From: Pelodictyon luteolum
Lineage (GTDB): Bacteria > Bacteroidota > Chlorobiia > Chlorobiales > Chlorobiaceae
Length of the DNA: 41,944 bases
Direction: 5' to 3'
NCBI RefSeq assembly: GCF_001622165.1
Contig: NZ_LVWG01000023.1
Location: 1-41,944, forward strand
Part shown: in pieces, positions 1 to 8,488 of the stretch
Numbering within the stretch: the first letter of the stretch is position 1
Layout: every line of letters begins with the position of its first letter
Translations under genes and position numbers: made by a program
Notes under the pieces: model-generated
Told to the model about the DNA's origin: nothing
The model's database searches: none
Seen by the model: the letters and a program-made list of their open reading frames with translations, nothing else

Positions 1-2
1 TG

Positions 3-875
3 TGTGACGTGACACTAGGACTTCTTCTGGGTTCCTGCAGCGACAGCAGCATCCCTGAAAGCCCCATAAGGGGCGAGATGCGGCTTGTTGCCGACCCCGG
101 CCTTCTCAGCCCGGCTTCGATGCAGTCCGAACTCTTCACCCGCTACTATCCCGACGCCCGCATCGTCACCATCGGTGCCGACAGCCTCTCAGCCCTCAAC
201 AGCCTTCTCTCCGGTCGCTCTAAGGCGGCTCTCTCACTGCTTTGCCCTTCCCCCGACCTCAGAAAGCGTACTCCCTTGCTGAGGGTTGAGCCGGTTGCCC
301 GCGACGCCGTTGTGCTCGTCGTCAATGAAAACAGCCCGCTCACGCACGTCTCAAAAGAAGCAGTCTTTCAAGCCTTCAGCGGCATGCGTGCTGACGGGGA
401 TAATGGCCTGCTGCCGCTGATTGCTGCGGACGACACCGTCCTTCGGGAACTCCTTGATGGCGGTGATGCCCTCAAAGGCAGGAAGCTGCAGGCGTATGGG
501 TGCAGGAGCCAACAGGAGATGCTGCAGCGTGTGGCCGGTGACAGGCATGCCGTCGGCATCATCTTGCGCTCTGTGTACCTCGGGGAGAAGGCCTCTCATT
601 CTGCACCTGACAACCTCAGACTGCTCGCAGTTTCAGCCGATACCGGGCGTACGGGCCCCGTCGCCCCCGATCCGGAAAATATCCTCAACGGAAGCTATCC
701 CTTTGTCGCAGAGGTTTGCTATATATATTACTCGGGAGAAGCTCTTCCGGCAGGGTTCGGCGCATGGCTGTCGGCCGAAGGCCAGAAGGCCTTTGAAAAC
801 GGCCCTCTTGTTCCTTACCGCCAAAGGGTGCGTACCATCATACTCTCAGCAAAACCAGCTTCCGACCCCTTATGA
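3..875 (+). CDS. PstS-like periplasmic substrate-binding lipoprotein (5' partial)
   Basis: Probably a periplasmic binding protein of the phosphate/PstS-like type, anchored as a lipoprotein. The frame is open to the left edge. The first in-window start is GTG at 9, but it leaves only nine residues before the lipobox (LGSC, Cys at residue 10 from that GTG), too short for a signal peptide, so the true start is probably outside the window. The mature part alternates hydrophobic strands and helices in the manner of type 2 binding proteins, with a late segment (VAGDRHAVGIIL) resembling the PstS 'VAGxxGAIGY' region. No ABC permease or ATPase for it lies downstream. Instead its stop overlaps the start of a diguanylate cyclase gene by 4 bases, so it may deliver a ligand signal rather than serve uptake. 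The ligand cannot be read from the sequence. Confidence 0.6.
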   Translation, partial: CDVTLGLLLGSCSDSSIPESPIRGEMRLVADPGLLSPASMQSELFTRYYPDARIVTIGADSLSALNSLLSGRSKAALSLLCPSPDLRKRTPLLRVEPVARDAVVLVVNENSPLTHVSKEAVFQAFSGMRADGDNGLLPLIAADDTVLRELLDGGDALKGRKLQAYGCRSQQEMLQRVAGDRHAVGIILRSVYLGEKASHSAPDNLRLLAVSADTGRTGPVAPDPENILNGSYPFVAEVCYIYYSGEALPAGFGAWLSAEGQKAFENGPLVPYRQRVRTIILSAKPASDPL

Positions 876-2146
876 ACGATCTGCTGAACCGCAAGAAACG
901 CTCTCCGCTCCTGGTCATCATCCTTGCCGGTGCCATCGGCATTCTGGTGGTCATTGCAGGAACGGCCGGGTTCATATTCTTTCAGGGACGCATTATCGAT
1001 GAGGTCGAAAAAAAGCAGGAGTGCTACTTCAATCTCGTCGAGTTCAAGGCAAAGGTGACGGGAGCCGGCATCGAGCAGGCAGGGGACGAAGCATCGGGGA
1101 TCGATCCGGGCGGACTTGTCCTCAAGGCGGAGCAGCAGGACCGGATTCTGCGCTTCATGTACGAACGGCTGGCTGGCCAGATGGAAGATGCCTGCCTGAA
1201 ACATGTCCCCGTCGTTCCTGTCCCCTCTGTTGCTAACAGCGAACTGGTCCTGCTCCAGCTTGATTCGGCCATCGAACGGGTGAAATCCGAAGCACGGGAG
1301 GCAATGGAGAGGCTGGTGCTCTTCACCCACCTGTTCATCTTTTTCATCCTTGCGCTTCTCCTCAGCCTGAACTTCGTGGCAGGCTGGATGCTCCATTACA
1401 ACTACCGCCTTACCCTCATTCCCCTACGGCAGCTGGCCGACCAGCTGAAGCTCATCAACCGCGATATCCCCGAAAGCATCCATGACACTGCCGAAGAGAT
1501 GAAAAAGGAGCTGACGGCCACGGCGCATTCGCACGACATCACCCAGATTACCGAGTCGATCATGAACTTCTGCGGAGATATCGAGGCGAAGAACAAGAAA
1601 CTCGACGAAATCTTCATCCGGGACGAAAAGACCGGGCTCTACAACTACCGCCATTTCAAGGAGCATCTGATCATCGACGTCGAGCGGGCAAAACGCTTCC
1701 ACTCCAACGTTTCGCTCGCCATGATCGACATCGACCACTTCAAGCTGTACAACGATGCCCACGGCCATATCGCCGGCGATCATGTTCTGGAAATCCTTGC
1801 AGGCATCATCAAAGAGGAGAGCCGGCTCTCCGACATCCCTTCGCGCTTCGGCGGGGAGGAGTTCGCCATCCTGTTCCCCAAAACCGATGCAGCAACAGCA
1901 CTCGACATTTCCGAGCGCCTCCGCAAAATCATCAGTGCGACACCGGTCCCGCATGAACACCACCAGCCCTCCGGGCAGCTCACCGTCAGCATCGGCATCG
2001 CAACCTTTCCCGATGATGCCTCCGACTGGTACACCCTCATCAACAATGCCGACCGTGCGCTGTATGAGGCCAAGGCACAGGGTCGGAACAGTGTGGTGAC
2101 ATTCAGCGCTCTCAACCTGCAAGAGGGTCCGCCCGATGAAGCCTGA
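872..2146 (+). CDS. Membrane-bound diguanylate cyclase (GGDEF protein)
   Basis: Makes cyclic di-GMP from two GTP. A first membrane helix lies at about residues 14-37 and a second at 147-172, with a roughly 110-residue periplasmic stretch between them. A linker follows, then a GGDEF domain from about 250 to 415. The active-site loop reads GGEEF (327-331), a competent variant. An RLSD motif (318-321) sits exactly five residues before it, matching the RxxD inhibitory site, so product feedback inhibition is likely. The ATG overlaps the stop of the upstream binding lipoprotein (ATGA), and the 3' end overlaps the next permease gene by 11 bases, so the genes are probably co-translated. The periplasmic part matches no sensor domain I recognise. 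Enzymatic activity is inferred from intact motifs. Confidence 0.9.
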   Translation: MNDLLNRKKRSPLLVIILAGAIGILVVIAGTAGFIFFQGRIIDEVEKKQECYFNLVEFKAKVTGAGIEQAGDEASGIDPGGLVLKAEQQDRILRFMYERLAGQMEDACLKHVPVVPVPSVANSELVLLQLDSAIERVKSEAREAMERLVLFTHLFIFFILALLLSLNFVAGWMLHYNYRLTLIPLRQLADQLKLINRDIPESIHDTAEEMKKELTATAHSHDITQITESIMNFCGDIEAKNKKLDEIFIRDEKTGLYNYRHFKEHLIIDVERAKRFHSNVSLAMIDIDHFKLYNDAHGHIAGDHVLEILAGIIKEESRLSDIPSRFGGEEFAILFPKTDAATALDISERLRKIISATPVPHEHHQPSGQLTVSIGIATFPDDASDWYTLINNADRALYEAKAQGRNSVVTFSALNLQEGPPDEA

Positions 2147-3395
2147 GTTCTATATCGCAGGACGATTCGCATTCAAGCGCCGTTCTGCAACACGGCCGAC
2201 CTTCATCATCCTCATTGCCGTCATCGGCATAGCCGTCGGCACAGCAGCACTCATCCTCACCCTCTCCGTTGTGAAGGGGTTTGCTTCAAGCATCGAAGTG
2301 AAGCTGATCAGTTTCAGTTCTCACATGCAGTTCCGCCAGCCCGACAGCCAGCTGTTCAGGGAACGCCGTTCCGAAATGCAGCAAGTCCTCAATGACCCGG
2401 AAACGGTTTCCGGCGGCCCGTTCCTTGAAAAGAATTTCATCCTCAAGAGTTCCGCCGGAGCCAGGGGGGAGCACGGCCCGGCAGGCCCGGTCATGGTAAA
2501 GGGGACGGATGAGGGGGAGCGAGGGCTGTTTCTCGGGAAGTTCCTGCGGGAGGGGAGTCTGGACGCTACCCCGGAAGATGGCACCATAGGGCTGTACGCC
2601 GGCAGAACTCTGGCTGAAAACCTCAGGCTGAAACCCGGTTCGAGGGTTATGCTGGCAGGTGTATCAGGCGTTTCCTCCGGAACGGAAGGGGGCGGCATGC
2701 TGGAACTTCTTTCATCTCTCGACCTCGAGGTCGGAACCATCCGCGGCATTTACGACACGGGGCTGCAGGAAGGGTTCGACGATTTCATGATGATCGCAGA
2801 TCTCCGGACCATGCAGGACCGCTTCAGCCCCGGCATGATCAGCGGCTATGAAGCCAGGGTCCGCCACCCCGAACTGCTCTCCGGCACGGTGGAAAGGATA
2901 GCCGGTGAGCTCCGATACCCGCTATACGGCTACACTGTGTTCGAGCGCTACCAGAACCTCTTTGAATGGCTTCGTCTCCAGAAGAACCTCATGCCGCTGC
3001 TCATCGTGACCATCACGATCGTGGCCGTCTTCAACATCATCTCCACGCTTCTTGTCCTCATCATTGAAAAGACCCGGGAGATCGGCATGCTCTCGGCGCT
3101 CGGCCTTGAACCCGGCCGCATCAGCAGGGTGTTCATGGTACAGGCCTTCCTCACCGCCATGGCAGGCATACTGCTCGGCAACCTGCTTGCGCTTCTGCTT
3201 ACGATTTTCGAACTGCGGTTCCATCTCATCACGCTGCCCGAGAAAAGCTATTTCATCAAGCATGTGCCGCTCATCATCGACCCTGCCGACTATCTTGCGG
3301 TATCACTTGCGGTTCTTTTGCTGACACTTCTCTTTGCTTTCATACCCGCAAGGATTGCCGCAGCCCTCAAACCGGGCATGGCCCTCAGCTCATGA
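2136..3395 (+). CDS. LolC/LolE-type ABC transporter permease (FtsX family)
   Basis: Inner-membrane permease of 419 residues resembling LolC/LolE, which with the LolD ATPase release lipoproteins from the inner membrane for transfer to the outer membrane. One membrane helix lies near the N terminus (about 24-48). A large periplasmic domain follows, then three C-terminal helices (about 285-308, 330-355, 380-405), the usual FtsX-superfamily layout. The C terminus ends in a typical 'PARIAAALKPGMALS' segment. It overlaps the upstream cyclase gene by 11 bases and the next, paralogous permease gene by 4. No LolD-like ATPase is present nearby, so the partner must be encoded elsewhere. MacB-like or other FtsX permeases are alternatives, but the length and helix count favour Lol. 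Confidence 0.8.
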   Translation: MKPEFYIAGRFAFKRRSATRPTFIILIAVIGIAVGTAALILTLSVVKGFASSIEVKLISFSSHMQFRQPDSQLFRERRSEMQQVLNDPETVSGGPFLEKNFILKSSAGARGEHGPAGPVMVKGTDEGERGLFLGKFLREGSLDATPEDGTIGLYAGRTLAENLRLKPGSRVMLAGVSGVSSGTEGGGMLELLSSLDLEVGTIRGIYDTGLQEGFDDFMMIADLRTMQDRFSPGMISGYEARVRHPELLSGTVERIAGELRYPLYGYTVFERYQNLFEWLRLQKNLMPLLIVTITIVAVFNIISTLLVLIIEKTREIGMLSALGLEPGRISRVFMVQAFLTAMAGILLGNLLALLLTIFELRFHLITLPEKSYFIKHVPLIIDPADYLAVSLAVLLLTLLFAFIPARIAAALKPGMALSS

Positions 3396-4663
3396 AAAAA
3401 GCTGGCACAACACTCCCTCCGGCCCTCTGGATCGCCCGTCGTTTCAGCTTTGCCCGGAAACGGTTCAGGGTGATCAACATCATCTCCTCGATCAGCCTCC
3501 TTGGCATCATCATCGGCGTCAGCACGCTCCTGGTCGTCATGAGTGTCCTGAACGGGTTTCAGAAGCTTGCCCGCGACATGTTCCTCTCAATTGACAGCCC
3601 CGTGCAGCTCGTATCGAAAGAAGGCCGCCCGATGCCTTACGACCAGTCGCTCCTCAGTGCACTCCGGCAGGTGGATGCCGTCGGCTCGGCAGAGCCGTTT
3701 CATGAAGGGGATGCCATCCTTGTCGCCGGCGGGGTGAGCGAACTGGTAAGACTCAAAGGGCTCTCCGAGCCGGCAGGGCGGCGCCTTGAAACCCTCACCG
3801 CCGCATCCCGTCCTTATTTCACCAGCGGGAGCATCTCGGTAGGGGAGCTGCTTGCCTACCGGACAAGGATCATGGCAGGGGACCAGGTCCGGCTCTTCAG
3901 TCCCGAGCTGATCTCGCTCGGGCTTGAATCGCTCTCCGAACCCTATCTGATGCCGGCTCTCCGGATTCCCGAACCGGGCATCTCTTCACTCTTTTCACTG
4001 CAGAAGCTGTTCGACGACCGGTATGTCCTTGCCCCCATGGATCTGGCTTCAAGCGTCCTGCTTATACCGAAAGGAGAGTGCAGCGGCATTGACATCAGGG
4101 CACGCGAAGGGGTGGGGCATTTGCGCCTCAACAGGGAACTCTCCAGGTGGCTCCGGCACCGGGAGGGGGGAGGCACGCTTGAGCTGCAGACGCTGGAGAG
4201 CCGCTACCGCGACATCTTTGCCGTCATGGAGCTTGAAAAATGGGTGAGTTTCGGGGTGCTTATGCTGATTGTGCTCGTCGCATCCCTCAGCCTGACGGGG
4301 GCACTTGCCATGACGGCCATCGACAAACAGGAGGACCTTTTTTCACTGCGCTGTCTCGGCTTTGAGGGCAGTGGGCTTCAGTCGATATTCATGCTGCAGG
4401 GCGCACTGACCGGCATTGCCGGTACGCTTGCCGGGTCCGGTCTTGCATGGATCATCTGTTTTCTGCAGGAGCGGTTCGGTATGGTGCAGCTTCCATCAAA
4501 AAGCGCATTCATCATCGACGCCTATCCTGTCGAGATGGTTGCGGGTGACTTTCTCATCGTCGGACTGGCATCGATCGGTCTCTGCCTTCTGGTGAGCATC
4601 CTGCCTGCACGCAAGGCCGCCCTCATGGCCGAACGGCGCTCACGAGACCTGTTGAGCAGCTAA
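3392..4663 (+). CDS. LolC/LolE-type ABC transporter permease, second copy
   Basis: A second 423-residue FtsX-family permease directly after the first, starting in the ATGA overlap with its stop. It has the same layout: an N-terminal helix at about 29-52 (SLLGIIIGVSTLLVVMSVLNG), a long periplasmic domain, and three C-terminal helices beginning near residue 285. Lol permeases work as a LolC/LolE heterodimer, so two adjacent paralogues in one transcript suggest a heterodimeric lipoprotein-release complex. I cannot say which corresponds to LolC and which to LolE. The stop codon overlaps the stop of the convergent CobW-type gene by four bases, leaving no room for a separate terminator on either strand. 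Confidence 0.8.
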   Translation: MKKAGTTLPPALWIARRFSFARKRFRVINIISSISLLGIIIGVSTLLVVMSVLNGFQKLARDMFLSIDSPVQLVSKEGRPMPYDQSLLSALRQVDAVGSAEPFHEGDAILVAGGVSELVRLKGLSEPAGRRLETLTAASRPYFTSGSISVGELLAYRTRIMAGDQVRLFSPELISLGLESLSEPYLMPALRIPEPGISSLFSLQKLFDDRYVLAPMDLASSVLLIPKGECSGIDIRAREGVGHLRLNRELSRWLRHREGGGTLELQTLESRYRDIFAVMELEKWVSFGVLMLIVLVASLSLTGALAMTAIDKQEDLFSLRCLGFEGSGLQSIFMLQGALTGIAGTLAGSGLAWIICFLQERFGMVQLPSKSAFIIDAYPVEMVAGDFLIVGLASIGLCLLVSILPARKAALMAERRSRDLLSS

Positions 4664-5655
4664 GCTGTCTTTAGGCAGCACCTGAGCTGTTGATCAAGAT
4701 CCAGAGCCGCAAGCGGCAAGTCGTTTATCACCTCAAGGCGGGAAAACCCGGCCGCCGGGGCACCCCTCAGCGACAGCTCCCCCTCGACGCCGTTGAAAGC
4801 CATCCACCCCTCACGGCACCGCAGAACGCCCTTTACCCTCATAGAAAAAAGGTTACCGAAAAAACGTGCAAGCATTTCCGCATCGAAGCAGAAATCCGTG
4901 CCGATGCGCCACCCGGCCGTAAAGAAGCCCTCACCTCTGCCCTCCAGAAGAAGCCACTCCTGTTGACCGCCATCTCCGGGTTCATCCGGAAGAGCGCACG
5001 GAGCGCGATGGCTGTGCCGATGGGCGTCAGGAGTTCCTGCCGTCCGGCCGGAGGTACGGGGGAGATCAAGAAGATCAAGCTCTATCTGTCCGTATGCAGT
5101 TTCCCTGAGGGCGGTTTTAGGGGGTTGCACCTTCTCGACATATGCACGGAGGGCCTCACGGTGACAGGCGTCAAGAAGGTCCGGCTTGGTGGAGACGATG
5201 ACATCGGCAAGACTGAGCTGGTCCATGAACGCTGGGTGGGCGGTATGGCGCTCACTGCAGAGGTTTCTCGAATCGAGAAGGCAGATGACGGCCTTCAGAT
5301 CAAGCACCTCCCGGTAAAACCCTTCAGAGAGGGTCCGGATGACCCGCAGCGGATGGGCGATGCCCGTCGGCTCTATGAGGATGCGCTCAGGCTTTGTCTC
5401 GCGGATGAGCCGGTTGAGAGCGGTTTCGAAAGAGGGGCCTGCTGTGCAGCAGAGGCATCCGCCCGGCACCTCCCGTATGGTGGCTGTTCCGGACTGCGAA
5501 GCCAGCAGGCTGTCGACGCCGATGCGGCCGAACTCATTGATGATGACGGCCCAACGCTCCTCTGCAGGCTTTATCGAAAGGAGGTGGTTAATGGCCGTTG
5601 TTTTGCCTGAGCCGAGAAAGCCGGTGATGATGGTGGCGGGGATGTTCTTCAGCAC
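4660..5655 (-). CDS. CobW/COG0523 family G3E GTPase (metallochaperone type)
   Basis: A P-loop GTPase of the CobW/P47K group, whose members deliver or allocate metals such as zinc or cobalt. Walker A is GFLGSGKTT (12-20). The diagnostic CxCC metal motif is C67-L-C69-C70, and a TKPD variant of the guanine-specificity motif follows. A His-containing linker (DAHRHSHRAPC, near residue 200) adds possible metal ligands. The C-terminal CobW_C-like domain is short. The GTG at 5653-5655 is the start that keeps the P-loop domain intact. It lies inside the end of the acetyltransferase gene upstream (7-base overlap), suggesting coupling. The metal is not determinable: no Zur box or cobalamin riboswitch was seen. 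The family call is firm; the specific role is unknown. Confidence 0.85.
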   Translation of the reverse strand: MLKNIPATIITGFLGSGKTTAINHLLSIKPAEERWAVIINEFGRIGVDSLLASQSGTATIREVPGGCLCCTAGPSFETALNRLIRETKPERILIEPTGIAHPLRVIRTLSEGFYREVLDLKAVICLLDSRNLCSERHTAHPAFMDQLSLADVIVSTKPDLLDACHREALRAYVEKVQPPKTALRETAYGQIELDLLDLPRTSGRTAGTPDAHRHSHRAPCALPDEPGDGGQQEWLLLEGRGEGFFTAGWRIGTDFCFDAEMLARFFGNLFSMRVKGVLRCREGWMAFNGVEGELSLRGAPAAGFSRLEVINDLPLAALDLDQQLRCCLKTA

Positions 5656-6110
5656 GATTCATCGATCGTCTTTCTGAATACCTGCATCGTTGAAGGCTGG
5701 AAGCCCCTTGAACGATAGAATGCCTGCGCTTCAGTGTTGCACTTGTCCGTGAGGAGGGTTATGCGCCCGAGGCCCTCAAGAGCTGCGGCCTCGATGGCAT
5801 GGTCGAGAAGGAGAGCGCCGATACCTTTTCTCCTCCATCGGGGCTCAACCACCATATCTTCGAGGAGTGCAACCTTTTTACCCTGAAACGTGCTTACAGT
5901 AGTGAGCAGGAGCACCATGCCGACGATCTCTCTTTCAATCTCGGCAACGAACACCCTGCCGGAATCAGGACGGGCGATGATCATCCGGAGCCCGTTCTGC
6001 TGACGCAGGGGATCGGGAGAAAACTCTGTTTCCTCTGAAAAAAGTATTTCGAGCAGCCTCGTGCATGCCTCGATGTCTCCTTCTGCTGCGCTTCGGATCC
6101 GGGGTGTCAT
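5649..6110 (-). CDS. GNAT family N-acetyltransferase
   Basis: Transfers an acetyl group from acetyl-CoA to an unidentified amine. The protein has 153 residues with a central GNAT fold and the acetyl-CoA loop RRKGIGALLL (Q/R-x-x-G-x-G/A). I chose the ATG at 6110 over the ORF's first ATG at 6191. The shorter protein begins exactly where GNAT domains begin (TPRIRSAAEGDIEAC), and AGGACC precedes the ATG at suitable spacing. The extra 27 codons upstream look like leader. It is divergent from the GDT1-type transporter gene, so its promoter lies in 6111-6239. The overlap with the CobW GTPase gene suggests co-expression but not a shared pathway. Substrate is unknown. Confidence 0.8.
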   Translation of the reverse strand: MTPRIRSAAEGDIEACTRLLEILFSEETEFSPDPLRQQNGLRMIIARPDSGRVFVAEIEREIVGMVLLLTTVSTFQGKKVALLEDMVVEPRWRRKGIGALLLDHAIEAAALEGLGRITLLTDKCNTEAQAFYRSRGFQPSTMQVFRKTIDESC

Positions 6111-6239
6111 AATGGGGTCCTGTCTTGCATGGTTTACTCTGCCAATCGGGTGCCGGATAGAATATACTTCATGAATTTGTGTTATTTTCACCCGTCAATT
6201 CCAGACTATGCTATTCAATAAATCCTTGACCCCCATTCG

Positions 6240-6935
6240 ATGGATGCGTTCTGGCTATCGCTCATCATGATTTTCCTTGCCGAACTCGGCGACAAAACCC
6301 AGCTGGTAGCGCTGACACTTGCAACCTGCTACAACACATGGACGGTGCTCTGGGGGATTTTCTGGGCCACGCTCCTCATTCACGTGTTTTCGGCCGGAAT
6401 CGGCTGGTTCATGGGCGATCTTCTGCCGGTCGACTGGATCCGGTTCGGTGCTGGCGTGGCGTTTCTTGCATTCGGGTTCTGGACCCTTCGGGGCGACCAT
6501 CTTGACGATGAGGACAGCGGTACCTGCCGCCGCACCCTGAACCCCTTCTGGCTGGTGTTCGCAACCTTCTTCATGGCTGAACTCGGCGACAAGACCATGC
6601 TCTCCACCGTCACGCTGGCAGCGACGGCCCCGTTCATCCCGGTATGGCTCGGCTCAACGGTCGGCATGGTACTCTCGGACGGCCTTGCCATCATAATCGG
6701 GCGTATGCTCGGCAAAAAGCTCCCGGAAAAAGCCGTCGGCATCGGAGCTGCCGTGATCTTCTTCCTCTTCGGCCTTTACAGCATGTATGAAGGAGGCTCT
6801 GCCTTCCCGCTCTCAACATGGGCTGCGGCTCTCGGCCTCATCGCCCTCATCGGCTGGCTGTTCCTCCGCCCCAAACCGGCCTCCAGATCCAGCAATCAAA
6901 CCACCGGGGAGGGCTGCGATGGCACCAATCCTTGA
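6240..6935 (+). CDS. GDT1/TMEM165 (UPF0016) family cation transporter
   Basis: Integral membrane protein of 231 residues with the two family signatures E-L-G-D-K-T (residues 15-20 and 114-119), one in each inverted half. This family includes manganese exporters in bacteria and Mn/Ca transporters in plastids and eukaryotes, so Mn2+ (or Ca2+) efflux is the likely role. About six membrane helices can be counted. It opens a compact plus-strand unit: its 3' end overlaps the start of a FetA-type ATPase gene by 17 bases, and FetB follows, so manganese and iron export may be co-expressed. I looked for a manganese-sensing yybP-ykoY-like leader in the 130 bases upstream and did not recognise one. Confidence 0.85.
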   Translation: MDAFWLSLIMIFLAELGDKTQLVALTLATCYNTWTVLWGIFWATLLIHVFSAGIGWFMGDLLPVDWIRFGAGVAFLAFGFWTLRGDHLDDEDSGTCRRTLNPFWLVFATFFMAELGDKTMLSTVTLAATAPFIPVWLGSTVGMVLSDGLAIIIGRMLGKKLPEKAVGIGAAVIFFLFGLYSMYEGGSAFPLSTWAAALGLIALIGWLFLRPKPASRSSNQTTGEGCDGTNP

Positions 6936-7590
6936 AATCCGTGATCTCTCCTTCACCTATGAAGGCGCTCAATCGCCGATTTTCGAGCATCTCTCCCTCG
7001 CGGTGGAGGAGGGGAGCCACATCCTCCTGAAAGGGGCGTCGGGTACCGGAAAATCAAGCCTGCTCCGCCTCATCTGCCGGCTTGCCTCCCCCACATCCGG
7101 AACCATCCTGTACCGCGGCGAACCCATCACCGCCATCTCCCCTCCCAAACTCAGAAGCGCCATCGGCTACGTAGCCCAGATACCACGGATGACGGACGGA
7201 TCGGTAAAAGAGAACCTGCTCCTGCCCTTCACGTTCGCCCTCAACCGGGAGCGCAGGAAGCCCGATGAAGATGCACTCCGCCGGATGCTCAGTGATTTTT
7301 ATCTTGACGACCTCAAACTCACCCATCCCGCACTGAAGCTCTCGACCGGCCAGCAGCAGCGACTTGCCCTCATGCGCACCCTCCTGCTCAAGCCCGATCT
7401 TCTCCTGCTCGACGAGCCTACATCGGCACTGGATGCCCTGAGCGCCAGAATGGTGTTTACCATAATGGAGCGGCTCAACACCCGCGAACAGAAAACCCTC
7501 GTTACCGTCACCCACAGCGACTATCGTCCTTCCGGTGCCCACGTTGAGCTGTATCTTCTCCAGAACCGCACCCTTACACGGCAGCCATGA
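6919..7590 (+). CDS. fetA: FetA-type ABC transporter ATP-binding protein
   Basis: ATPase of an ABC exporter related to E. coli FetA (YbbL), the partner of FetB in iron export and peroxide tolerance. It has 223 residues, Walker [10 protein letters not shown] (39-47), a Q-loop (YVAQ), a signature written LSTGQQQR instead of LSGGQ, and Walker [13 protein letters not shown]. The open frame extends 132 bases further upstream, but that part lies inside the preceding transporter gene. The ATG at 6919 has GGGGAGGG just before it and starts a normal ABC N terminus. The gene overlaps the next one by 4 bases. The symbol rests on pairing with the UPF0014 permease and not on direct evidence of iron transport. 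Confidence 0.8.
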   Translation: MAPILEIRDLSFTYEGAQSPIFEHLSLAVEEGSHILLKGASGTGKSSLLRLICRLASPTSGTILYRGEPITAISPPKLRSAIGYVAQIPRMTDGSVKENLLLPFTFALNRERRKPDEDALRRMLSDFYLDDLKLTHPALKLSTGQQQRLALMRTLLLKPDLLLLDEPTSALDALSARMVFTIMERLNTREQKTLVTVTHSDYRPSGAHVELYLLQNRTLTRQP

Positions 7591-8372
7591 CGTCCATCAT
7601 AGACATCTCCATCGGCCAGCTCCTGCTTGCGCTTGTCTTCATCCTCCTTGCGCAGCTCTCCTCGTTCATCTTCCAGCTCAGTCTGCACCGGGACATCGCC
7701 ATCGGCACGGTGCGTACGTTCGCCCAGCTGTTCCTCATGGGATACGTACTGACTTATATCCTGCACTCCGACAGTGTCTTTTTGGTCATCGGGGTGTTCG
7801 TCGTCATGGTCTCCTCGGCCATCTTCATCATCAAGGGCCGGGTGAATGAAAAACAGGTTGCCTACCTTCTGCCGACATTCATCACCATGCTGCTCAGTTA
7901 TTTTGTGACAGCGGTGTTCGTCTCCGGCCTCATCATCGGAAGCTCGCCATGGTGGGAACCACGCTATTTCATTCCGGCCGGCGGCATGGTCATCGGCAAC
8001 TCCATGTCGGCACTTGCCATCTCCATAGAGCGATTTTTCAAGGATCTCCGCCAGGAGCGGGAACTGGTCGAAATGAAGCTATGCCTCGGTGCCGGTTACA
8101 GGGAAGCGAGCGCCGAACAGTTCCGTGCAGCGGTGAAAGCGGGCATGATCCCCTCCATAAATGCCATGATGGGCGTCGGGCTGGTGTTCATCCCCGGCAT
8201 GATGTCCGGCCAGATCCTGGCGGGTGCCGATCCAATGATCGCCATTCGCTACCAGATTGTGGTCATGCTCATGCTGGTGGGGGCAACGGCGGTCAGCTCC
8301 GTTTCGGTGATGCTCCTCATCCGCAGGCGCTGTTTCGGCAGCGGGGAGGAGCTGCTCCTCACAAAAGAGTAA
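7587..8372 (+). CDS. fetB: FetB-type ABC exporter permease (UPF0014)
   Basis: Membrane permease of 261 residues with about six to seven helices, matching the UPF0014/FetB (YbbM) family along its length. Recognisable features are the AIGTVRTFAQL segment after the first helix, the conserved 'PAGGMVIGNSMSA' region, the charged loop 'RQERELVEMKLCLGAG', and the 'INAMMGVGLVFIPGMMSGQILAG' stretch. With FetA it would form an iron exporter protecting against oxidative stress. It starts within the ATGA overlap of fetA. It ends about 45 bases before a bidirectional terminator that separates it from the convergent htpX gene. Confidence 0.85.
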   Translation: MTSIIDISIGQLLLALVFILLAQLSSFIFQLSLHRDIAIGTVRTFAQLFLMGYVLTYILHSDSVFLVIGVFVVMVSSAIFIIKGRVNEKQVAYLLPTFITMLLSYFVTAVFVSGLIIGSSPWWEPRYFIPAGGMVIGNSMSALAISIERFFKDLRQERELVEMKLCLGAGYREASAEQFRAAVKAGMIPSINAMMGVGLVFIPGMMSGQILAGADPMIAIRYQIVVMLMLVGATAVSSVSVMLLIRRRCFGSGEELLLTKE

Positions 8373-8417
8373 TGAGCTGCAGAAAGGCTGCGACCCGAAG
8401 AAGTCTTTGCGGCAAGA

Positions 8418-8458
8418 AATAGAAAAGCCCCGTCGTGCTGCACGGGGCTTTTTCTATT
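8418..8458. terminator. Bidirectional rho-independent terminator between fetB and htpX
   Basis: GCCCCGT and ACGGGGC form a perfect stem around an eight-base loop. It is flanked by an A-rich left arm (AATAGAAAA) and a T-rich right arm (TTTTTCTATT), so it can work on both strands. It lies between two convergent genes, where such an element is expected. Confidence 0.85.
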
Positions 8459-8488
8459 CCTTGCCATCCGGGTTCTGGAACCGGGGCC

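Noticed and set aside
4690-5610. Long plus-strand open frame (306 codons) opposite the CobW-type GTPase gene
   Set aside because: The minus strand encodes a clear GTPase with P-loop and CxCC motif. The plus-strand product has no domain features and arises from high GC content.
6111-6239. Manganese riboswitch (yybP-ykoY type) before the GDT1-type gene
   Set aside because: The family makes it worth looking for, but I saw no matching conserved loops in this short region.
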